This document shows positions 33,181-41,786 of a stretch of 64,000 nucleotides of DNA, piece after piece. The notes beneath the pieces were generated by a model that saw only the letters and a program-made list of their open reading frames with translations, ran no database searches and had not been told where the DNA came from. Every line of letters starts with the position of its first letter. Position 1 is the stretch's first letter. The stretch is taken from assembly GCF_021117345.1 (NCBI RefSeq), contig NZ_CP088261.1:1984001-2048000 (forward strand), read 5' to 3'. Position numbers and translations under genes: made by a program. This DNA is from Microbacterium sp. cx-55. GTDB taxonomy: Bacteria > Actinomycetota > Actinomycetes > Actinomycetales > Microbacteriaceae.

Positions 33181-34603
33181 CCCAGCCGTATTCACCGCTC
33201 CCCTGTCCCCCGACTTCCCCAGCCTCTGGGATCGCTGGTCCAAGGTCATCACCCTTGTCTGGCGTGTGGCATTCGGCATGAGGCTGGATGACTGGCAAGT
33301 AGAACTACTACGCCACGTTCTGGAACTGTGTCCCCCTGGTCACCCTCGCGCCGGTCAGCTTCGCTACCGCCAGGTCATCATCAGCCTGGCCCGTCAGAAC
33401 GGCAAGACAGAGCTAGCCGCCATCCTGGGATTGATCGGCCTACTACGTAAGGCCAACTCCCTGGTCATCGGTATTGCCTCATCCGCCGAACAGGCCCGCA
33501 TCGTCTACAAGCGCACCCAGAGAGCCATCTACGGCACGGTCCTGAGGAAGCAGTTCCAGCGACTCACCGACACCCGAGGCATTGAGGGTACCAACGGCAC
33601 CATCTACGAACTGAAGGCCGCGAAGGGTGCTGCCCTCCAGGGTCTCCCCGTAGACACTGGCGTAGTCGATGAGGTCCACCTTCTGAAGACTGAACTGTGG
33701 GTAGCGCTGGTCAATGGTCTGGGTGCTCGCCCTAACGGCATCGTCGTGGGAATCACCACGGCGGGTGACGAGGAGAGCGAGCTACTGAAGTCTCTCTACG
33801 AGAACGCCCAGAACGCCGCCCAGGGAGACCCCCAGCTAGAGAGCTTCGGTGCGTTCATCTTCGAGGCACCTGAGGCCCGCGTACCCGACGATGACGCCGA
33901 ACTACTCCAGTACCTCCGAGCCGCGAACCCAGCCCTTGCATCAGGACGCATCGACCCAGAACTACTTCTGGCCGACGTTCGAGCCATGCCGAAGCCTGAC
34001 ATCCTCCGCTACCGGCTCAACCGCTTTGTGGAGAGCGTGAACGCCTTCCTCCCGCTCAGCCTGTGGGGCAGCGCTCAGCGGTCCTTGGATGACACCTTCC
34101 CGAAGGACGCCAGGCCGATTTTCACTATCGACGTGACGCCGGACGAGCGCTACGCATCCATCACGGTCACAGCCAAGCGTGGCGACATCTTCTACACCGA
34201 ACTGGTCGCCAGCATCGTCAACCCCCGGCTGAGCCAGCTAGAGGACATCGCCACACGACTGAACAAGCACAACCCCCGCGCCTTCGTCATGGACAACTTT
34301 GGCCTTCTAAAGGCTCTGGGTGCCTCTCTGAAGAAGAAGGGCTACAAGATGATGTTGCTCAACCAGTCTGACCAGATGGCCTCCTCAGCGCGCTTCTACG
34401 CCCTCATGAGTCAGAAGAAGGTCAAGCACGCTGGAGACATCCTTCTGACTGTCCAGATGCCTGGCACCAAGCGTAAGAACATCGGAGAGCGCTTCCGCGT
34501 CATCAACAGTGGTGCCGGTCAGATTGATGCCGTCATTGCCACCATGGAAGGCATCTACGCAGCGGAGACGCTTCCAGAGCCGACAGGTCTTCAGGTCTTC
34601 TAG
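33161..34603 (+). CDS. terL: Terminase large subunit
   Basis: 480 aa from GTG 33161 (GTG 33170 also possible). ATPase: Walker A-like LARQNGKTELAA, Walker B GVVDEVHLL, coupling motif VGITTAGDEES. RNase H-like nuclease: FTIDVTPDERYASITV and FVMDNFG, with QIDAVIATMEGI near the C-terminus. Clearly homologous to prophage 2 TerL (shared TAPLSPDFPS, ASSAEQARI). It translocates and cuts phage DNA at the portal. Confidence 0.93.
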   Translation: MKTVKSDPAVFTAPLSPDFPSLWDRWSKVITLVWRVAFGMRLDDWQVELLRHVLELCPPGHPRAGQLRYRQVIISLARQNGKTELAAILGLIGLLRKANSLVIGIASSAEQARIVYKRTQRAIYGTVLRKQFQRLTDTRGIEGTNGTIYELKAAKGAALQGLPVDTGVVDEVHLLKTELWVALVNGLGARPNGIVVGITTAGDEESELLKSLYENAQNAAQGDPQLESFGAFIFEAPEARVPDDDAELLQYLRAANPALASGRIDPELLLADVRAMPKPDILRYRLNRFVESVNAFLPLSLWGSAQRSLDDTFPKDARPIFTIDVTPDERYASITVTAKRGDIFYTELVASIVNPRLSQLEDIATRLNKHNPRAFVMDNFGLLKALGASLKKKGYKMMLLNQSDQMASSARFYALMSQKKVKHAGDILLTVQMPGTKRKNIGERFRVINSGAGQIDAVIATMEGIYAAETLPEPTGLQVF

Positions 34604-34614
34604 AACAAGAATTT

Positions 34615-34649
34615 AGCCCTCATCCAGAAGACCGGATGGGGGCTTTTTT
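34615..34649 (+). terminator. Terminator between terL and portal
   Basis: AGCCCTCATCC pairs with GGATGGGGGCT and is followed by TTTTTT. Prophage 2 has a terminator at the same place (57299-57320). Confidence 0.9.
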
Positions 34650-34657
34650 CGTGCCCA

Positions 34658-34686
34658 TTGAGGCAAGTCAGCTTTAGCCGATAGTA
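34658..34686 (+). promoter_or_regulatory. Candidate late promoter before portal
   Basis: TTGAGG (34658-34663), 16-bp spacer, GATAGT (34680-34685), 16 bp before the portal ATG. It follows a terminator, so the structural operon needs a promoter here. CGATAGTA also occurs at 29023 and 30092. Confidence 0.4.
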
Positions 34687-34701
34687 CCTATGAGGTAATT
34701 C

Positions 34702-35883
34702 ATGGGACTAGGTAACTTCTTCGCAACTGGCTACTGGAACGAGCCAGTTATTCAGCGTGCCGACGAGCCAGCGCCAGAGATTCTTCCCGGTGTTCTTCCT
34801 CCAGCACGGTCCTACTTTGACCGTGGCGTTGGCAGTGACGAGGCTCTAGGTCTTTCCACCATCTTCCGCGCTGTCCAGATTCACAGCACGTCTGTAGCTC
34901 AGCTTTCAATTGACGTATACCGCGCTGGCGAGAAGGTAGAGAACACCCCTCTCTGGATGCGCCGCCCGAACGTCAACAGCACACGTGAAGCCTTCCTAGA
35001 AGAGACCGTTGTATCTCTCGCCCTCACCGGTAACGCCTACTGGCGCATCACCCGTGACAACCAGGGCCGTATCAGCAACCTAGAAGTTCTCAACCCGCGT
35101 GACGTAGAACCTCAGACCAACAAGGCCGGGGAAGTTGTCTCCTACAAGTACGGCTCCCGTGAGACTCCCTACACGCTGAACGAGATCCAGCACCTGAAGT
35201 TTGCCCGCGTTCCCGGATCGGCTAAGGGGCTTGGCCCCATCCAGGCGGCACAGCATGAGCTACGCGGCGCTCTGGACCTGAACGGCTATGCGAATAACTG
35301 GTTTCAAGATTCAGGCGTTCCTGCCGGTGTACTGAAGACCGACCAGCAGCTAACCCCGGAACAGGCTGAGGAAGCCCGTAAGCGCTGGACGGATTCTGGC
35401 GCTGGTGGCGTGAAGGTTCTAGGCGAAGGTCTGGACTACAAGAGCTTCTACCTGTCCGCTCAGGAGCTTCAGTTCATCGAAAACCAGCGCTACACGGTTA
35501 CCCGTATCGCAAGCCTCTTCGGTGTTCCAGCATCGCTTCTCCTCGCTTCTGTTGAGGGGTCTTCTCAGACCTACCAGAACGTGGAACAAGAGTGGCTGGC
35601 CTACTACCGCTTCTCACTGTCCAAGTACACGCGCGAAATCGAAACGGCGTTCTCTGACCTTCTTGGCCGTTCGACCACGACCGTAGCCCGCTTCAACTAC
35701 GAAGCCCTTCTTCGCCCCGACACCAAGACTCGCTACGAGGCGCACAAGCTCGCCATTGATGCGGGCTGGATGACGGCGAATGAGGTTCGCGCCATCGAGA
35801 AGATGTCACCCATTTCTGGCGGGGATGTTCTACGCCCAGCTACCAACCAGCCCCAGCAGCAGGAGGGCAACGCCGATGCCTGA
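34702..35883 (+). CDS. Portal protein (HK97 family)
   Basis: 393 aa. Typical features: LGLSTIFRAVQIHSTSVAQL near the start, LTGNAYWRITRD, LNPRDVEP, and the C-terminal RIASLFGVPASLLL and WLAYYRFSLSKYTREIE. Forms the dodecameric ring at the capsid vertex. Its stop overlaps the protease-capsid gene start. Confidence 0.93.
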   Translation: MGLGNFFATGYWNEPVIQRADEPAPEILPGVLPPARSYFDRGVGSDEALGLSTIFRAVQIHSTSVAQLSIDVYRAGEKVENTPLWMRRPNVNSTREAFLEETVVSLALTGNAYWRITRDNQGRISNLEVLNPRDVEPQTNKAGEVVSYKYGSRETPYTLNEIQHLKFARVPGSAKGLGPIQAAQHELRGALDLNGYANNWFQDSGVPAGVLKTDQQLTPEQAEEARKRWTDSGAGGVKVLGEGLDYKSFYLSAQELQFIENQRYTVTRIASLFGVPASLLLASVEGSSQTYQNVEQEWLAYYRFSLSKYTREIETAFSDLLGRSTTTVARFNYEALLRPDTKTRYEAHKLAIDAGWMTANEVRAIEKMSPISGGDVLRPATNQPQQQEGNADA

Positions 35884-37495
35884 GAACAAGAATTTCGAGC
35901 TACTGACCCGTGAAGTACAGCTTCGCGCTGAGTCGGTAGACATCGACAAGCGCGAGATTCGCGGTATCGCTGTCCCCTTCCAGAAGGACGCGAACATTGC
36001 CGGTGCCTACATCGAGCGCTTCGCCAAGGGTGCTGTACAGGACTCTGACAGCGCTCTTCTGTACTGGCGTCACGCTGACCCCATCGGCGCTATCAAGAGC
36101 GCCCAGGACACCGCTGACGGCTGGGAAATCGTAGCCCGTGTATCTGAGACAGCACAGGGCAATGACGCGCTGACACTCGCCCGTGACGGCGTTGTAGTCC
36201 AGCTTTCCGTGGGCTTCGAGCCTGGCGGCGAATACGAGGTTGAAGAGCGCGAAGACGACCTTCCCGTAATCACCCGCACCAAGGTTCGAGTCCGTGAGGT
36301 CTCCCTAGTCCCGTTCGGCGCTTATGGCGCTAACGCCACCATCTCCGAGGTACGCGCCGCGTCTTCGGTCACCCCAAATGAGAGGACTTCAGAAATGCCT
36401 GAAGCTAACAAGAATGACGCGGACATTCTCGAAATCCGCGAAACCGTAGAGGACATCCAGCGTCGTATTGAGGCTGGTCTGTCCGTTCGTAACGACGAGC
36501 CAGCAGTAGACCAGCGCTCTGCCGGTGCCGTGCTGAAGGCAATGGTTGAGGGCGACGAGTCCACCATTACCGCGTACAACCGTGCTCAGGAGCACAAGTA
36601 CGACGAGCTACAGCAGCGTGCCTACACGGGTGGAACCGTCTCTGACGCTCCAGTCCGTGACGCCTACGTTGCCAACCTGACCCGCATCTACGATGCATCG
36701 TCCGGTGTCCAGTCGCGCATCTTCTCGCGTGGCACGCTCCCCGGCACGGGAATGAACCTGGAGTTCACCCGTCTGAAGAGCAACACCCTGAAGGTTGAGC
36801 AGCAGGTCAACGAGGGTGACACTCTCGCTTACGGCAAGCTCCAGTTCGAGAACGCCACGGCTCCGATCAAGACGTTTGGTGGATACACCGAGCTATCCCG
36901 CCAGGCCATCGAGCGCTCTTCGATTCCCGTTCTAAACACGACCCTGGAAGCCCTCGCTATCGAGGCTGGTCGTCGTAAGAAGATCGAGCTTCGTAGCGCT
37001 GTCGCTTCGACTGTCGCCGCACGTAAGGCAATCGCTACCAACGGTGGCGTTGTTGTCCTGGGTGCCACGCTGGCCGCTTCGGTAGCCGGTAACTGGGAAG
37101 ACGCGCTCATCGACGCGGCTATCAAGTTCGACGGCCTAAACGCTGATCCTGAGGCACTTGTGGTCTCCGCTTCGGTCTTCAAGAAGCTCCGTGGCCTCAC
37201 GGTCTCCGGTGAGCGTGTGTTCACCGTGGCCGACAAGAACGCCTCTGGCTCGCTGAACCTTCCTGGCCTGACAGGCAACCTCGCCGGTATCCCTGTCTAC
37301 CTGGACGCCGGTCAGACGGGTGACGAAGCGTACTTCGTCAACGGTCGCGCCATCAAGCAGTACGACTCCGCTCTGTTCAGCCTGTCTGACGAGAACATCA
37401 CCAACCTCACCAAGCAGTTCTCTGTGTACTTCTACGGTGCCGTTGCTGATGAGTTCCCTGAGCTAATCGTTCCCGTCAAGCTCGCCGCTTCGTAA
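35876..37495 (+). CDS. Prohead protease-major capsid protein fusion
   Basis: 539 aa from ATG 35876. Residues 1-165 are an HK97-type prohead protease (LLYWRHADPIGAI with the catalytic His, VVQLSVGFEPGG with the catalytic Ser). A helical scaffold-like linker (173-215) follows, then the HK97-fold capsid (SRGTLPGTGMNLEFTR, ending EFPELIVPVKLAAS). An internal in-frame ATG at 36395, with GAGAGGA upstream, sits exactly at the protease/scaffold junction and could give a free capsid subunit. Confidence 0.92.
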   Translation: MPENKNFELLTREVQLRAESVDIDKREIRGIAVPFQKDANIAGAYIERFAKGAVQDSDSALLYWRHADPIGAIKSAQDTADGWEIVARVSETAQGNDALTLARDGVVVQLSVGFEPGGEYEVEEREDDLPVITRTKVRVREVSLVPFGAYGANATISEVRAASSVTPNERTSEMPEANKNDADILEIRETVEDIQRRIEAGLSVRNDEPAVDQRSAGAVLKAMVEGDESTITAYNRAQEHKYDELQQRAYTGGTVSDAPVRDAYVANLTRIYDASSGVQSRIFSRGTLPGTGMNLEFTRLKSNTLKVEQQVNEGDTLAYGKLQFENATAPIKTFGGYTELSRQAIERSSIPVLNTTLEALAIEAGRRKKIELRSAVASTVAARKAIATNGGVVVLGATLAASVAGNWEDALIDAAIKFDGLNADPEALVVSASVFKKLRGLTVSGERVFTVADKNASGSLNLPGLTGNLAGIPVYLDAGQTGDEAYFVNGRAIKQYDSALFSLSDENITNLTKQFSVYFYGAVADEFPELIVPVKLAAS

Positions 37496-37514
37496 GCCGG
37501 ATTGGGGACCGCTG

Positions 37515-37838
37515 ATGGAACTGACGACCGAGGAAGGCACCGACCTTCTACGCGAATACGTAGGAGCAGGTGTCAGCCACAACGACCTTCTAACCCGTTG
37601 CTGGGAAACAGCAACAGGGCTAGTTGGCGTGTACGTCGGTACTTCAGTGGTCCCCGCCCCGCTTCTGGAGCTAGCCACCCTCCAGGTGGCCGCAGAGCTA
37701 TTCCAGCGCCAGAGCGCGCCTAACGGAATCGCTCAGTTCCAGACCCCAGACGGAACGACCGGTATTCGCGTAGCCCGCGATCCGATGCTTTCCGCCTACC
37801 CCATCTTGAAGCCATTCCTGAAGTTGGGGTTCGCATGA
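37515..37838 (+). CDS. Head-tail connector protein
   Basis: 107 aa, helical, with LLRCWETATGLVGVYVG-like N-terminus and RQSAPNGIAQFQTPDG, shared with the prophage 2 gene at 60075 (RRQAPNGIAQFATPDG). Positioned right after the capsid gene; the overlap with the next gene is 4 bp. Confidence 0.75.
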   Translation: MELTTEEGTDLLREYVGAGVSHNDLLTRCWETATGLVGVYVGTSVVPAPLLELATLQVAAELFQRQSAPNGIAQFQTPDGTTGIRVARDPMLSAYPILKPFLKLGFA

Positions 37839-38206
37839 CACAGCTAGCCGACTACCGCGAGGAGCTGAAGACCGTCATCTCTGGGGTGACTCAGACACAG
37901 GTCTTCTCTTCCTTCCCAGACAAGTACACGCCGCCCGCAATCCTCATCACGCCTAACAACCCGTACATCACGGAAGGCGAGACCTTCGAGGAGCACCGGG
38001 CCAACTTCCAGGTCTGGGTAATCGCTCCGAAGGGTGACAACGAGGTTGTCACGGACTTCATCGAGTCGCATCTAGAAGACCTCATTCCTGCCCTCACGAC
38101 AGCCAACTGGTCAGTGGAGCAGGTAGAGGGTCCGTACCTGACCGATGTGAAGAACGTCCAGTTCCTCACGGTCATCCTTCGCGTGTCAGCCCCAATCAAC
38201 TTCTAA
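37835..38206 (+). CDS. Head closure / tail terminator-like protein
   Basis: 123 aa: AILITPNNPYITEGETFEEH and VNLQVWVIAPKGDN-type strands resemble the tail-terminator/neck position proteins of siphophages and match the prophage 2 gene at 60389 in length and pattern (LPGSPYLEGGDVYGSKTLRA). Function is from position. Confidence 0.65.
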   Translation: MTQLADYREELKTVISGVTQTQVFSSFPDKYTPPAILITPNNPYITEGETFEEHRANFQVWVIAPKGDNEVVTDFIESHLEDLIPALTTANWSVEQVEGPYLTDVKNVQFLTVILRVSAPINF

Positions 38207-38232
38207 CCCCCTTTCATCTAGGAGATGAAGAA

Positions 38233-38658
38233 ATGCCAGCAGCAAGCCGTTTGAACGGTAAGACCAAGATCACCCTGAAGTTCGGTGCTACCGAGTACAG
38301 CGCCGACCTAGTTTCCTACGGACTAGCCCCTACCGATGCAGACGCCGACGTAATCACGTTCGGTGACGTTGCAGCCGGTTCCACTGACCAGTGGGTACTT
38401 TCCGGTACCGCTGTCCAGGACATGGCTACTAGTTCGTTCTGGAACTACGTATGGGCCAACGCCAAGACTGAGGCAGCCTTCACGCTCGCCCCTCAGGGCA
38501 ACTCTTCTGCCACGGTCGCACAGCCTCACTACACGGGCACGGTGACCATCGGCAAGAAGCCACCTATCAGCGCTGAAGCCAGCAACTCCACCACGTCGTA
38601 CTCCACGTTCGACTTCGAGTGGAACCTAACTGGCGAACCCGTACGCAAGACGGCGTAA
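38233..38658 (+). CDS. Major tail (tube) protein
   Basis: 141 aa, beta-rich, with VITFGDVAAGSTDQWVLSGT, SFWNYVWANAKTEAAFTLAP and QPHYTGTVTIGKKP. Homologous to both tail-tube-like genes of prophage 2 (60776 and 61191). Polymerises to form the tail tube. Confidence 0.75.
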   Translation: MPAASRLNGKTKITLKFGATEYSADLVSYGLAPTDADADVITFGDVAAGSTDQWVLSGTAVQDMATSSFWNYVWANAKTEAAFTLAPQGNSSATVAQPHYTGTVTIGKKPPISAEASNSTTSYSTFDFEWNLTGEPVRKTA

Positions 38659-38661
38659 GCC

Positions 38662-39063
38662 ATGGCTGGGGACGGCATTGAGTATTCCTCTGGCGGAACA
38701 AGAATCCGCGTAGAGGGACTGAAGGCCGTCCTCAGCAAGCTCAACAAGGCGGGCGCTAGCTCCGACGACATGAAAGACCTCATGCATGAGGTCGGTTCCA
38801 TTGTCGTCCGAGCAGCACAGCCCCCAGTAGTGAGCGGAACCCTTGCCGGTTCCATCCGAGCGGGACGCGGAAAGACCAAGGCCGTTGTACGTGCCGGTTT
38901 CGCCAGCATCCCCTACGCGGGCGTCCAGCACTACGGATGGCCCGCCCATGGCATCGCCCCTCATCCGTTCCTCACGGACGCTCTGAGGGCGAACCATGCA
39001 CAAGTCTTCGCGGCTCTGGAAGCCGGGATTGACGAGCTACTAGCAAAGAACGGCCTGAAGTAG
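38662..39063 (+). CDS. HK97 gp10-like neck/tail component
   Basis: 133 aa. IRVEGLKAVLSKLNKAGASS and SGTLAGSIRAGRGKTKAVVRAG followed by HPFLTDALRANH are gp10-family features, matched closely by prophage 2 at 61649. Usually acts as tail completion/terminator. In these genomes it comes after the tube gene. Confidence 0.8.
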   Translation: MAGDGIEYSSGGTRIRVEGLKAVLSKLNKAGASSDDMKDLMHEVGSIVVRAAQPPVVSGTLAGSIRAGRGKTKAVVRAGFASIPYAGVQHYGWPAHGIAPHPFLTDALRANHAQVFAALEAGIDELLAKNGLK

Positions 39064-39097
39064 CCAGGCCACCAACACGAGTAAGGAAAAGAACGAA

Positions 39098-39406
39098 ATG
39101 GCTGTTGATGTCAACACCCTAACCCTTGGCGAAAAGAAGAAGTTCGAGGAGATGACCGGACGCACTCTGGTTGACCTCGCCCAGAACCCAGGCGCTCTAG
39201 GCGGTCCTGAGGCTGTCGCAGTTCTCATCTGGCTCTTCGAACGACGCCACAACCCCGACTACCCCCTGGTTGAGGCAGAGAACTTCACCGAACAGGCGGC
39301 TATCGACTATCTGGGCTGGTCGGCTCCCGAGCCTGATGAGGATTCAGAAGCGGGAAAAGAAGAAGGCTCGCCCAAGAAGCCGCAGACGAGAAAGCGCTCT
39401 TCGTAG
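39098..39406 (+). CDS. Tail assembly chaperone, short form (gpG-like)
   Basis: 102 aa beginning MAVDVNTLTLGEKKKFEEMT. Acidic C-terminus. A canonical slippery heptamer G-GGA-AAA (39352-39358) near the 3' end allows a -1 shift into the downstream frame, giving the longer form. Confidence 0.85.
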   Translation: MAVDVNTLTLGEKKKFEEMTGRTLVDLAQNPGALGGPEAVAVLIWLFERRHNPDYPLVEAENFTEQAAIDYLGWSAPEPDEDSEAGKEEGSPKKPQTRKRSS

Positions 39407-39519
39407 TCCATCTCGGCATGTCTCCCTCTGAGTACGACCGCCTGACGATCTACGAGAGGGACGCCATTGTTCGCGCGAAGGAAGAAGCGAACAAGGCGCA
39501 GAGGCGAGCCAACCGATAA
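39358..39519 (+). CDS. Tail assembly chaperone, frameshift extension (gpT-like)
   Basis: After the -1 slip at 39352-39358 translation continues in frame -1 (AGA AGA AGG CTC ...) through LGMSPSEYDRLTIYERDAIV to a TAA at 39517. The ribosome thus makes about 140-aa gpGT, needed in a fixed ratio to gpG for tail assembly around the tape measure. A free start (ATG 39418) lacks a ribosome site. Confidence 0.8.
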   Translation, partial: RRRLAQEAADEKALFVVHLGMSPSEYDRLTIYERDAIVRAKEEANKAQRRANR

Positions 39520-39529
39520 CCCAAAGACC

Positions 39530-39568
39530 CCCTTCCCCGGTTCTTCCTAACTCGTGGCCGGGGAAGGG
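39530..39568. other. Strong hairpin between chaperones and tape measure
   Basis: CCCTTCCCCGG (39530-39540) and CCGGGGAAGGG (39558-39568), a perfect 11-bp stem, 17-base loop, no T-tract. A similar hairpin occupies the same place in prophage 2 (62515-62542). It may tune tape-measure translation or protect the mRNA. Confidence 0.6.
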
Positions 39569-39596
39569 TCCAACACCATAAGGCGGTGAAACCCAA

Positions 39597-41786
39597 ATGC
39601 CAAAGAATACAGTCACAGTCTCCGTGCTGGCGGATACCAAGGGCTTCCAGAAGGGCATGGCTAGCGTCAGCGCTGGCTTCAAGGGCTTCGCCGCAGCCGG
39701 TGCCGCTGTAGCCGCTGTAGGTGCCGCTGTCGCCGTTGCAGTGGGCGTCAAGGCCGTGGCATCCGCTTCCAAGCTGGAACAGGCCATGGGTGGTCTGAAC
39801 GCCGTGTTCAAGGAGAACGCGGGCCAGATGGAGACGTGGGCCAATGAGGCCGCTTCGAACCTGGGACTAGCCAAGTCTGAGTACGCCGACCTGGCTACGG
39901 TCATCGGTTCCCAGTTGAAGAACATGGGTCTCCCCATGGAGGCCGTGGCCGGTCAGACTAACGACCTCATCGGCATGGGTGCCGACCTCGCCGCTCAGTT
40001 CGGTGGGTCTACCTCTGACGCCGTGTCGGCGCTGTCGTCCCTTCTCCGTGGTGAGCGTGACCCGATTGAGCGCTATGGCGTCTCGATCAATGACGCAGCC
40101 CTGAAGGCGAAGATGGCCGAGATGGGCCTATCTGGCCTGTCCGGTGAGGCCGAGAAGAATGCCAAGCTTCAGGCCACCCTTGCCCTTCTGACGCAGCAGA
40201 CCGCTGACGCTACGGGAGCGTTCGCCCGAGAAGCTGAAACGCTGGCCGGTGCTCAGGCGCGCGCCAAGGCTGGAACAGAGAACTTGTTCTCCGTCATCGG
40301 TACGGCTCTCCTCCCGGCTGTGACGGCAGTCACAGGGGCTTACGGCGACTTCATCGCGGGCCTGTCTAACAACGCGATCTTCAACACCTTCGTCCAGGTT
40401 CTGAGCACGGCATCTACTCAGTTCGCTGACTTCATCAACGGTCTGTCTGACGGCTCTAAGACGTTCGCTGACCTGAACTTCGACTTCTCCGGTATCGACT
40501 TCACGGCAGCTATCGCGAGCTTCAACACCTTCCGTGACGCCCTCATCTCCCAGGCACCTGGGATCATCTCGGCTCTCATTGACGGCATCGCCTCAGCAGC
40601 TACCGGCATCGCAGTAGTAGCCGGTGACGTGGTGGTCGCTCTGGTCAACGGCATCATCGCCGCAGCGCCAACTCTCATCACTGCCGCTATCGCCCTCATC
40701 CAGGGTCTGGTGACCGGACTGTCTCAGGCTCTCCCCGGTGTGCTCATGGCCGTGGCCGAGCTAATCCCGGCGCTCATCGGTCAGATTCTCCTAGCTATCC
40801 CGTCGCTCATCATCGCCGCCCAGGACTTGTTTGAGGCGCTGGTGGTCGGACTAGCTCAGGCCGTCCCTGCCCTCATCCAGGGCCTGGTTGACATGTTCGC
40901 CATGGTCATTCCGCAGATCATGGCTCAGTACCCCGCCGTACTCCAGAACGGTATTGAACTGTTCCTGGCTCTGACGACGGCTGTAGCTACCGCGCTCCCC
41001 CAGATCGTTGAGGCCGTGACCTCTGCCTGGCCGTCGATCCTGGAAGCCATCACCGCAGCGCTACCCCAGATTCTCGAGGCCGGTAAGACGGCCTTCCTTG
41101 GCATCGTCCAGGCCATCACTCAGTCTCTGCCGTCGATCATCTCGGCAGTGGTCCTGATGTCGCCAAAGATCACAGCCGCCATCATTCAGATGACCCCGGC
41201 CATCATCGCCGCTGGTATCGAACTGTTCCGTGCCCTGGTCAAGGCACTGCCGGTCATCATCCCCCAGGTAGCCGCAGCGCTTCGAGGCATGGCCCCCGAG
41301 ATGACAGCCGCTGTGCTGTCCATCGGCCCCGCTCTGGCGTCCGCTGGTGGACAGATCATCTCTGGTCTGGTGCGAGGTCTCCAGGGCAGCGCTGGCCGTG
41401 TCGTGAGCGCTCTTACGAGCATCGCTAGTGGTGCCATCGGTGCCTTCAAGCGGATGTTCGGTATCGCCTCTCCATCCAAGCTCTTCAAGGTGTTCGGTAA
41501 GAACATCAATCAGGGTCTGGCTGGAGGTATCACCGGCAACCTAGGAATCGTCCGTCAGGCCATGAACGCCCTGAACGGCACAGCTTCAGCCTTCAGCCCT
41601 TCGTACTCATCGGGTGGCATCCGGGCCACCATGAGCAGCGGTGGCAGCTACGGCAGCAGCGCCAGCGGTGACAGCATCACGGTCAACGCTTACATGCTGG
41701 AACCGTCGATGGACTCAGGCCGCAAGATCATGGAATCCATCGACCTGTACAGGAACGGCGGCGGGCGTCTGGTGGTGGCCGCATGA
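39597..41786 (+). CDS. Tape measure protein
   Basis: 729 aa: N-terminal TVTVSVLADTKGFQKGMASV, a hydrophobic stretch (FAAAGAAVAAVGAAVAVAVG), then long Ala/Ile-rich helical repeats (for example LIQGLVTGLSQALPGVLMAV, LPQILEAGKTAF) and a C-terminus with ASPSKLFKVFGKNINQGLAGG. It sets tail length; a short protein like this implies a short tail. Homologous start in prophage 2. Confidence 0.92.
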   Translation: MPKNTVTVSVLADTKGFQKGMASVSAGFKGFAAAGAAVAAVGAAVAVAVGVKAVASASKLEQAMGGLNAVFKENAGQMETWANEAASNLGLAKSEYADLATVIGSQLKNMGLPMEAVAGQTNDLIGMGADLAAQFGGSTSDAVSALSSLLRGERDPIERYGVSINDAALKAKMAEMGLSGLSGEAEKNAKLQATLALLTQQTADATGAFAREAETLAGAQARAKAGTENLFSVIGTALLPAVTAVTGAYGDFIAGLSNNAIFNTFVQVLSTASTQFADFINGLSDGSKTFADLNFDFSGIDFTAAIASFNTFRDALISQAPGIISALIDGIASAATGIAVVAGDVVVALVNGIIAAAPTLITAAIALIQGLVTGLSQALPGVLMAVAELIPALIGQILLAIPSLIIAAQDLFEALVVGLAQAVPALIQGLVDMFAMVIPQIMAQYPAVLQNGIELFLALTTAVATALPQIVEAVTSAWPSILEAITAALPQILEAGKTAFLGIVQAITQSLPSIISAVVLMSPKITAAIIQMTPAIIAAGIELFRALVKALPVIIPQVAAALRGMAPEMTAAVLSIGPALASAGGQIISGLVRGLQGSAGRVVSALTSIASGAIGAFKRMFGIASPSKLFKVFGKNINQGLAGGITGNLGIVRQAMNALNGTASAFSPSYSSGGIRATMSSGGSYGSSASGDSITVNAYMLEPSMDSGRKIMESIDLYRNGGGRLVVAA

